This document shows, piece by piece, positions 1 through 5,685 of a stretch of DNA of 7,583 bases. Within the stretch, counting starts at the first letter, position 1. Every line of letters starts with the position of its first letter. The position numbers were made by a program, and so were the translations under genes. The notes beneath the pieces are model-generated. The model was not told where the DNA came from. It worked only from the letters and a program-made list of their open reading frames with translations, and ran no database searches. The stretch spans positions 1 to 7,583 of the forward strand of contig WRKE01000227.1 of the NCBI GenBank assembly GCA_009778235.1, given 5' to 3'. The stretch is from Pseudomonadota bacterium (lineage in GTDB: Bacteria; Desulfobacterota; Desulfobulbia; Desulfobulbales; Desulfobulbaceae).

Positions 1-35
1 CTTCCCGCCTTTTGCCGCAAAAAAGCACCCCAGCA

Positions 36-64
36 TTGCATCAAGCAGGGTATCAGCGTATAAT
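36..64 (+). promoter_or_regulatory. Putative sigma70-type promoter for the secDF operon
   Basis: A perfect TATAAT hexamer lies at 59-64. A weak -35 candidate, TTGCAT (three of six consensus positions), lies at 36-41, giving a 17-nt spacer. Transcription would start near 71 and leave a leader of about 55 nt before the secDF start. The leader is T-rich at about 87-101. The -10 match is strong and the -35 poor, so the assignment rests on the -10 and on its position. An upstream gene outside the window could also be co-transcribed. Confidence 0.45.
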
Positions 65-126
65 CTATCCGTTTTAACAATTGGAGTTTTGTTTTTTCTT
101 CTTGCTCAGCCAAAGGAACATAGTCA

Positions 127-2694
127 ATGAATTCCACCATAAAGCTTAAAATCGGGTTGGTGATCCTCCTGTTGATCTTTTCCGGCCTGGTCCTCACTCC
201 CTCCCTGTACCATGGCCTGCCCGACTGGTGGAAAAAATATCTTGCCCCGGCGGGCCTTAAGCTGGGACTGGATCTCCAGGGCGGCATGCATATCGTCCTC
301 CAGGTTGACCTGGAAAAGGCCGCTGAAAACTCCCTTGACCTTTCAGCCTCTGATTTCAAGAGCGCGCTGGCGGAAAAGAACATCAGCGTGGTCCGGATGG
401 ACAGCGGCAATCCGAAATCAATCCTGTTCACCCTGCCCAACATCGGCGCCATTGACACGGTCAAGCAGATCTTAAACGAACGATTCCCCAACCTTGACAG
501 TCAGATCCAGGCCGAGGCGGGCTCGTTCCCCCGGATCACCCTGAAACTCAAAGACAGCGAAGTCGACTTCATCAGGAAGAATTCAGTCAATCAATCGCTG
601 GAGATCATCCGCAACCGTATCGACCAGTTCGGCGTAGCCGAGCCGATCGTCCTGCGCCAGGGTGAAAACCAGATCGTGGTCCAACTTCCGGGCGTCAAAG
701 ATCAACAGCGGGCCATGGACCTGATCGGCCAAACCGCCCAGCTCGAATTCAAGACCGTGGCCGAAGCCCCGGGACTCAACCTGCCCCAGCTGATTGACGA
801 GGTGGTCAAGGCTGGGCAGTGGCGCGAAGGCGAGAGCCGCAAACAGCTCAACCTGGCCCTGCAGAACCGATTGCCCCAGGGCACTGAAATCTATTTTGAA
901 AAGACCGTTGACCAGAAGAGCAAGCGGGAGTCCAGAATCCCCATTTTGTTGGAAAGCCCGGTCTTGATGACCGGTGAAATGGTGAAAAACGCCCAGGTCC
1001 GGGTCGGCGGCCACTTCAACGAGCCCTATGTCAGCCTGGACCTGACCTCGCGCGGTGGCCAGGTCTTTGCCGCGATTACCGAGAAGAGCGTCGGCCGACG
1101 GTTGGCCATTGTGCTGGATGAAATCGTCCGCTCGGCGCCGGTGATCCGGGAAAAAATTTCAGGCGGCAGTGCCCAGATCTCAGGCAGCTTCACCCACAAC
1201 GATGCCGCTGACCTGGCGATTGTCCTGCGGGTTGGCGCCCTGCCGGCACCGGTCGACATCGTCCAGAACCTGACGGTCGGCGCCAGTCTCGGCCAGGATT
1301 CCATCCACAAGGGAATTTATGCCGGTCTGTTCGGCACCCTGTTGGTGGTGGTGTTCATGTCCATCTATTATCGCCTCTCCGGGGTGATCGCCAACGTGGC
1401 CATGGTGGTGAACATCATGTTGCTGTTCGTCGGCCTGGCCTTGTTGGGCGCGACCCTCACCCTGCCCGGCATCGCCGGTATCATCCTCTCCATCGGCATG
1501 GCGGTCGACGCCAACGTTTTGGTGTATGAACGAATGCGCGATGAATTCGCCTTGGGCAAGTCACTGCGGGCCGGGGTGGATGCGGGGTTTGACCGGGCCT
1601 TCTGGAGTATTGTCGATGGCCATGTCTCCACCCTGATCACGGCCTTGGCCCTTTTCCTGTTCGGCACTGGTCCCATCAAGGGTTTTGCCATCACCCTCAC
1701 TCTGGGCCTGATCCTCAACCTCTTTGCGGTTCTGTTCGGTTGCCGGCTGGTGTACGATATCCTGTTCAGCTTCAAAAAGCTCAAACGGCTGCAGTTCTTT
1801 CACTTGGTGCACAACGCCCATTTCGATTTCATGCGGATGAGAAAAATCGCTTTCACCGTCTCGGCGATCGCCTCGCTCATGGGTATATTCGCCTTTGTCC
1901 AGATTGTGCGGGGCAATGCCAACATGGGGGTCGATTTCTCCGGTGGCACCTTGCTGCAATATCACGCCCAAAAGCCTTTTCACCTGGATGAAATCCGGGC
2001 CGCCATGACCAATAGCGGCCATCCGGGAATCGACCTGCAGGAGGTGACCGGTGAAAACCGCCTGATCGTCAAAATCAAAAAGGCGGAAGAGAAGGTGGCC
2101 AATTTCGACGAGGCGATCACGGACATTCTGCACAAGGCACAGGCTGACAAAGGATTCAGTCTGGAAAGCAAATCAGAGATCGGGGCCTCAACCTCGGCTG
2201 ATCTGCGCAACAAGGCGGTCGTCTCGGTGATCATGTCGTTGATCGGGGTGATGATCTACTTGGCGCTCCGCTTCGACTTCCGCTTCGGCATCGCGGCGGC
2301 GGTCGCCACCCTGCATGACGTCCTGGCCACCCTGGGCATCATCTGGCTGCTCGACATGGAGAAGACCCTGCTCATCGTCACCGCCCTGCTCACCCTGGCT
2401 GGTTACTCTTTAAACGACACGGTCGTCATCTTCGACCGCATCCGGGAAAACCAACAGAAAAATCCTGACCTCGGCCTGTACGCCATCATCAACAATTCCA
2501 TCAACCAGGTGTTGGCCCGCTCGATCATCACGGTTATGACCGTGATGTTCACGGTCCTTTCCCTGCTCTTCCTGGGCGGCTCAACGCTCCATGACTTCTC
2601 CCTCACCTTGCTGATCGGCCTGATCGCCGGTACCTTCTCCTCCATCTTCGTGGCCAGCCCGTTGCTGGCCATCAAATGGAAATCCGCGTCATGA
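127..2694 (+). CDS. secDF: Fused protein translocase subunit SecDF
   Basis: This is the RND-like accessory subunit of the Sec translocon. In the inner membrane it uses proton flow to pull exported proteins out on the periplasmic side. The 855-residue protein is a complete SecD followed by a complete SecF. The SecD half has a first membrane helix (about 8-27), the GLDLQGG signature (47-53), a large periplasmic P1 domain (about 55-385), and five more helices (about 393-547) with AVDANVLVYER at 459-469; D461 is the expected proton-relay Asp. The SecF half has a helix at about 572-592, GVDFSGG (601-607), a periplasmic domain, and GYSLNDTVVIFDR at 759-771, with D764 as the second conserved Asp. 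Twelve membrane segments fit a fused SecDF. The short basic linker at about 549-572 joins the halves without a stop or frameshift. The start is supported by AAAGGA at 112-117, 9 nt upstream. No yajC lies in the visible 126 nt upstream. Confidence 0.97.
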   Translation: MNSTIKLKIGLVILLLIFSGLVLTPSLYHGLPDWWKKYLAPAGLKLGLDLQGGMHIVLQVDLEKAAENSLDLSASDFKSALAEKNISVVRMDSGNPKSILFTLPNIGAIDTVKQILNERFPNLDSQIQAEAGSFPRITLKLKDSEVDFIRKNSVNQSLEIIRNRIDQFGVAEPIVLRQGENQIVVQLPGVKDQQRAMDLIGQTAQLEFKTVAEAPGLNLPQLIDEVVKAGQWREGESRKQLNLALQNRLPQGTEIYFEKTVDQKSKRESRIPILLESPVLMTGEMVKNAQVRVGGHFNEPYVSLDLTSRGGQVFAAITEKSVGRRLAIVLDEIVRSAPVIREKISGGSAQISGSFTHNDAADLAIVLRVGALPAPVDIVQNLTVGASLGQDSIHKGIYAGLFGTLLVVVFMSIYYRLSGVIANVAMVVNIMLLFVGLALLGATLTLPGIAGIILSIGMAVDANVLVYERMRDEFALGKSLRAGVDAGFDRAFWSIVDGHVSTLITALALFLFGTGPIKGFAITLTLGLILNLFAVLFGCRLVYDILFSFKKLKRLQFFHLVHNAHFDFMRMRKIAFTVSAIASLMGIFAFVQIVRGNANMGVDFSGGTLLQYHAQKPFHLDEIRAAMTNSGHPGIDLQEVTGENRLIVKIKKAEEKVANFDEAITDILHKAQADKGFSLESKSEIGASTSADLRNKAVVSVIMSLIGVMIYLALRFDFRFGIAAAVATLHDVLATLGIIWLLDMEKTLLIVTALLTLAGYSLNDTVVIFDRIRENQQKNPDLGLYAIINNSINQVLARSIITVMTVMFTVLSLLFLGGSTLHDFSLTLLIGLIAGTFSSIFVASPLLAIKWKSAS

Positions 2695-3434
2695 GCTCAC
2701 CAGCCCTGCCCGAACACTTTCAGCCGGCCAGCGCGGACCAGGATCTGGCATTTGCCTGCCATCCAGGGGTTCCCTGCTTCACCCAATGCTGCCGCGAATT
2801 GGATTTAGCCCTGACCCCGTACGACGTGCTGCGCCTGAAACGGCGGCTTGCGCTCACTTCCGGACAACTGCTCGACCGCCATGTGATTGTCGAGTGGGAC
2901 GAAGGGTGCGTCCTGCCGGTCTGCTACCTCACCATGGTGGATGACGGCCGGGCCTCCTGTGTTTTTGTCAGCAGTCTGGGATGTGCGGTCTACGACGATC
3001 GGCCCGGGAGTTGCCGCGCCTATCCGGTGGGCCGGGGCGCGACCAAATCCAGTGATGGCACGACGGTGGAATCGCTGGTGCTGCTGAGAGAGGCGCATTG
3101 CCTGGGTTTTGCCGAAACAGCCGGCACGCAAACTGTGCGCGCCTATCTGCACAGCCAGGGGCTGGAGCCCTACAACCGGTTCAACGACGCCCTGCTGCCA
3201 CTGGTGCAGCACCCCGCCATCCTGGCAGGTACCTTCCACCCCTCCCGGTCGCAGCTCGCCCAGTACATGCTGGCCTTGTATGACCTGGATCGGTTCAAGG
3301 ACGCAATAGCCAGCGGCCAGGTGAGTCTACAGAGCCCTTTGAATCCGCTTGAGCTGACCGGATTGACCGGCGACGATGAACAGCTGCTACTGCTCGGTAT
3401 CCGTTGGCTGAGGCAGGAATGGTTTGGCGAGTAG
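2691..3434 (+). CDS. YkgJ-type cysteine cluster protein (CxxxCC family)
   Basis: This is a 247-residue soluble protein of the YkgJ/UPF0153 family, whose biochemical role is not established; its conserved cysteines are thought to bind a metal (Zn or Fe-S). Visible cysteines are C23, C29, C33 and C34 (pattern C-x5-C-x3-CC), then C73, C78, C90, C98, C108 in the family-typical YDDRPGSCRAYP context, and C137. The remaining ~100 residues are predominantly helical and lack cysteine. The chosen ATG overlaps the secDF stop as ATGA and has GGA at 2678-2680, about 10 nt upstream; an in-frame ATG at 2676 would add five residues but would sit on top of that site. The overlap implies translational coupling to secDF. 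The family call is firm; no specific function can be given. Confidence 0.9.
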   Translation: MSSPALPEHFQPASADQDLAFACHPGVPCFTQCCRELDLALTPYDVLRLKRRLALTSGQLLDRHVIVEWDEGCVLPVCYLTMVDDGRASCVFVSSLGCAVYDDRPGSCRAYPVGRGATKSSDGTTVESLVLLREAHCLGFAETAGTQTVRAYLHSQGLEPYNRFNDALLPLVQHPAILAGTFHPSRSQLAQYMLALYDLDRFKDAIASGQVSLQSPLNPLELTGLTGDDEQLLLLGIRWLRQEWFGE

Positions 3435-3440
3435 TTTGAG

Positions 3441-4121
3441 ATGACCACCGCATCGATGGCCGTGGCCGATCTCCTTGCCTCTGAGATCCTCACCCGCTTA
3501 AGAATACTCAGCCATTCCTTCTGTATTACCGAAGGCGGGTCCCATGGCCCCGATCACAGCGAACGGGTGCTGCACACCGCCTTGACCATGGGCGAGCGGA
3601 TGGGCGCCGCTCTCGACATCCTCGCCCCAGCGGCACTGTTGCACGATATCGGCCGCAAGGAAGAAAGCTCAAGCCGGGGCCGGATTTGCCACGCTCGACG
3701 CGGCGCCGAACTGGCCGCACCGTTGTTGCGGGCATTGGCCTACGAGGAAGCCGCTATCGAGGCCATCTGCCACTGCATTGGCAGCCACCGGTTCCGCGGC
3801 ATGGTACGCCCTGTCACCTTGGAAGCAAAAATTCTCTATGATGCCGACAAGCTCGACTCCATCGGCGCGGTCGGCATCGGCCGGGCCTTTCTCTTTGCCG
3901 GTCAGGTCGGCGCCCGGTTGCATAACCCGGAGTTGGACCCGGCCGCCACCTCGCCCTATTCCCTGGAGGATACGGCCTACCGCGAATTTCGCCTCAAGAT
4001 GTCGAGGGTCCGCGACCAGATGCTGACTTCGGTGGGACGGGAAATGGCCGAACAGCGGCATGCCTTCATGCAAACTTTTTTCGATCAACTCACCCGGGAA
4101 ACCAGCGGCGTCTTGCCGTGA
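3441..4121 (+). CDS. HD-domain phosphohydrolase, YedJ/COG1418-like
   Basis: This 226-residue cytosolic protein belongs to the HD superfamily of metal-dependent phosphohydrolases. Metal ligands are readable in order: H39 in GPDHSERV, the H68-D69 doublet in LLHDIG, the accessory histidines H84, H111 and H116 in CHARRGA and CHCIGSHRFRG, and the late Asp in DADKLDSIGAVGI (D134/D136). The DADKLDxIGAxGI segment and the C-terminal stretch rich in Arg and Met (about 180-215) are typical of the YedJ-like subgroup, whose physiological substrate I cannot assign; related HD proteins act on nucleotides. The gene starts 6 nt after the cysteine-cluster gene, with GGCGAG at 3426-3431 as a plausible ribosome-binding site 9 nt upstream. 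All key residues are present, so the enzyme should be active. Confidence 0.9.
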   Translation: MTTASMAVADLLASEILTRLRILSHSFCITEGGSHGPDHSERVLHTALTMGERMGAALDILAPAALLHDIGRKEESSSRGRICHARRGAELAAPLLRALAYEEAAIEAICHCIGSHRFRGMVRPVTLEAKILYDADKLDSIGAVGIGRAFLFAGQVGARLHNPELDPAATSPYSLEDTAYREFRLKMSRVRDQMLTSVGREMAEQRHAFMQTFFDQLTRETSGVLP

Positions 4122-4143
4122 TTCCCGCCAACTCGTGACACCT

Positions 4144-4773
4144 ATGCTCAAACTTGTTGTTTTCGATTGTGACGGCGTCATGTTCAGTTCCCGGGAAGCA
4201 AACCGGCAATACTACAACGACCTGCTCGCCACCTTTTCCTGCCCACCGATGAACGAGGACGAACTGAATTACGTCCATATCCACAACACGCACAACTCGG
4301 TGGCCCATATCTTTCGCAACCATGGCCATATCGCACCGGAATTGATCGAGGCCCACCGCCTTAAACTTCCTTACGCGCCCTACCTGCGCTTCATGACCAT
4401 AGAGCCCGATCTGCTCCAGTTTCTCGCCTTGATCAAGCCGAGCCACCAGACAGCGATATCCACCAACCGCACCGATACCATGGATATCATCCTCGACACC
4501 TTCAGACTGCGGCCATGGTTCGACATGGTGGTGACCGCCCTCACCGCCCCGCGTCCCAAGCCGGCTCCGGACGGACTAGTCATGATCCTGGACCGTTTGC
4601 AGGTCCAGCCCCATGAAGCCATTTACATCGGCGATTCAGTGATCGATCAGGAACACTGCGCCGGTACCGGGGTAGATTTGATTGCCTTCAGAAACAGGGC
4701 GCTTGACGCCCGCTATCATGTGGAAGACTTCATGAGCATTGCCGAACTGCCGCCCTTTCAGGTCAACGGCTAG
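4144..4773 (+). CDS. HAD-superfamily hydrolase (phosphoglycolate phosphatase-like)
   Basis: This 209-residue soluble phosphatase-type protein has all four HAD motifs. Motif I is VVFDCDGVMF with nucleophile D8 and acid/base D10. Motif II is AISTNR with T107 (or S106). Motif III Lys is K139 in PRPKPAPDGL. Motif IV is IGDSVID with D164 and D168. The helical cap insert between motifs I and II (about 15-85) places it in the C1-cap, phosphoglycolate phosphatase/beta-phosphoglucomutase-like group; the substrate cannot be read from sequence. I chose the ATG at 4144 because motif I must begin within the first few residues. The frame is open from an ATG at 4060, but that would add 28 unrelated residues overlapping the HD gene. 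No strong Shine-Dalgarno site is visible, so translation may depend on coupling across the 22-nt gap. It is the last gene of the plus-strand run. Confidence 0.92.
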   Translation: MLKLVVFDCDGVMFSSREANRQYYNDLLATFSCPPMNEDELNYVHIHNTHNSVAHIFRNHGHIAPELIEAHRLKLPYAPYLRFMTIEPDLLQFLALIKPSHQTAISTNRTDTMDIILDTFRLRPWFDMVVTALTAPRPKPAPDGLVMILDRLQVQPHEAIYIGDSVIDQEHCAGTGVDLIAFRNRALDARYHVEDFMSIAELPPFQVNG

Positions 4774-4790
4774 GCAGTGGGGAGATGGGG

Positions 4791-5423
4791 TTATTCACCC
4801 TCGTCGATCCGGCGCAGCCCTTCCATGAGAATCATCATGAAATCGCCGAGTTCTCGTGTTTTCATCAGGGCGTCCGGTGGGCCGGGGATAAAGTGAAAGG
4901 TGCCTTCTTTCTGGTGCAGGATGGCGTAGATTGCCTCTTGGTTATCTAAATCCTCATAGCGGGCCGCCAACAACCCTCCTTCCTGGAAGGTGACCCGGGC
5001 CGAGCCACTTTCAAATTCAAGAATCAGTCTGCCGGTTTTTTGATGCATGTGGAAAACCTGCAGCAACTCCGCCGGAGCGATGGCTTCAAGGCGCCCGCTG
5101 ATCACTGACTCCGCATTCTCGGCAGAGGTGTCGACATGATTGCCCTCACTGTTGGAAACCGCTTTATCCGTCAGCCGAAATTTGACCAAACCCGTGCAGC
5201 CGCCACAGGTGAAGGTCGTGTCGCGTTGTTCTGCAAAGTCGGTGGCCGCATGCGGCAAGAGGCTGAAAAGCAGCCCGGTGAGCTCGCGCACCAAAATAAG
5301 GCAGGACGATCGGCCCAACGGCAGCTCGACCGCCTTGCCGGTCAGCAGAAAGCGCTCTTCCTGAGCATAGAAAGGACAATTGCTGACCTGGGTTATTTCG
5401 AATGCGGCTTGAAAGCTCTTCAT
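4791..5423 (-). CDS. DUF4388 (PatA-like) protein with N-terminal four-cysteine module
   Basis: This is a 210-residue soluble protein if started at the ATG at 5421-5423. The C-terminal part (about 109-181) is a DUF4388 domain, recognisable from SGRLEAIAPAELLQVF, the TGRLILE strand, the VTFQEGGLLAARY segment and the EGTFHFIPG ending. DUF4388 also occurs at the N terminus of PatA-type regulators and in many deltaproteobacterial signalling proteins; its molecular role is unknown. The N-terminal ~85 residues carry four cysteines: C16 in NCPFY, C41 in SSCLILV, and C73/C76 in TCGGC. They look like a metal site or redox pairs. A polar linker (about 87-107) joins the two parts. A GTG at 5433-5435 would add four residues but has no ribosome-binding site. 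The gene is convergent with the HAD gene (17-nt gap) and divergent from the E2-like gene. Confidence 0.85.
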   Translation of the reverse strand: MKSFQAAFEITQVSNCPFYAQEERFLLTGKAVELPLGRSSCLILVRELTGLLFSLLPHAATDFAEQRDTTFTCGGCTGLVKFRLTDKAVSNSEGNHVDTSAENAESVISGRLEAIAPAELLQVFHMHQKTGRLILEFESGSARVTFQEGGLLAARYEDLDNQEAIYAILHQKEGTFHFIPGPPDALMKTRELGDFMMILMEGLRRIDEGE

Positions 5424-5477
5424 TGGTCTCAACACGTTGGTGGTTGCGTTGTCGGAGAATAAGGTACCTGGAATTGT

Positions 5478-5505
5478 TCCCGACGCAAAGCAATCTTTGC
5501 TGGGA
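5478..5505. promoter_or_regulatory. Imperfect inverted repeat, candidate operator or 5' UTR hairpin
   Basis: The perfect 6-bp arms GCAAAG (5485-5490) and CTTTGC (5495-5500) flank a CAAT loop. Outer arms TCCC (5478-5481) and GGGA (5502-5505) can add four pairs across an asymmetric 3/1 internal loop. It begins about 55 nt upstream of the DUF4388 start codon and ends about 40 nt upstream of the -35 of the E2-like gene's promoter. It lacks a U-tract directly after it on either strand, so it is not a typical intrinsic terminator. Confidence 0.35.
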
Positions 5506-5546
5506 CGACAGCTGACCTACTTTTTCGTCTCCCGTGTAAAGCTCAC

Positions 5547-5575
5547 TTGTCTCTCCCCTGGTAATGCTTTATAAT
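5547..5575 (+). promoter_or_regulatory. Putative sigma70-type promoter for the E2-like/TPR gene
   Basis: TTGTCT at 5547-5552 (four of six -35 positions) and a perfect TATAAT at 5570-5575 are separated by 17 nt. Transcription would begin near 5582, giving a 5' leader of about 100 nt before the ATG at 5686. It is the best promoter match in the window, and its orientation and location fit the large downstream gene. Confidence 0.55.
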
Positions 5576-5685
5576 CATAAAGGATAATGCCCACTGGGCC
5601 GATGCGGCAAGTATTTCTTTTCCTTTCCGCTTCAACCCAATACTCTTGCCCGGTGCAGCAGCCGCATAAAATACAGGTTAATTCT

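Larger units (their letters stand above)
5424..5685. other. Divergent intergenic region between the DUF4388 and E2-like genes
   Basis: These 262 nt separate two divergent genes and code for nothing I can support. They hold an imperfect hairpin at 5478-5505, a T-run at 5520-5525, and a sigma70-like plus-strand promoter at 5547-5575. A second -10-like GATAAT lies at 5583-5588. I could not find a convincing promoter for the minus-strand gene. AT-rich tracts around 5561-5588 could serve either direction. Confidence 0.6.

Noticed and set aside
84..108. T-rich tract as an intrinsic terminator of an upstream gene
   Set aside because: No GC-rich hairpin precedes it, and it sits inside the leader downstream of the likely promoter.
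1561..2133. 190-codon open frame on the minus strand inside secDF
   Set aside because: It lies wholly antisense to a strongly conserved gene, and its translation has no recognisable domain. GC-rich coding DNA commonly produces such shadows.
2676..2690. Upstream ATG for the cysteine-cluster gene
   Set aside because: It lies over the likely ribosome-binding site of the ATG at 2691, which shows the classic ATGA overlap with the secDF stop.
4060..4143. Upstream in-frame ATG extending the HAD gene by 28 residues
   Set aside because: HAD motif I normally lies within the first ~10 residues. The extension overlaps the HD gene in another frame and has no HAD-like sequence.
3669..4181. 170-codon minus-strand open frame across the HD and HAD genes
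   Set aside because: It is antisense to two genes with clear catalytic motifs and has no domain of its own.
4774..4790. Bidirectional terminator between the convergent HAD and DUF4388 genes
   Set aside because: The 17-nt gap has no inverted repeat or T-run that I can see, so termination must use signals inside the genes or Rho.
5424..5435. GTG start for the DUF4388 gene, adding four residues
   Set aside because: No Shine-Dalgarno sequence precedes it. The ATG at 5421-5423 has a weak GAG a few bases upstream. The choice remains uncertain.
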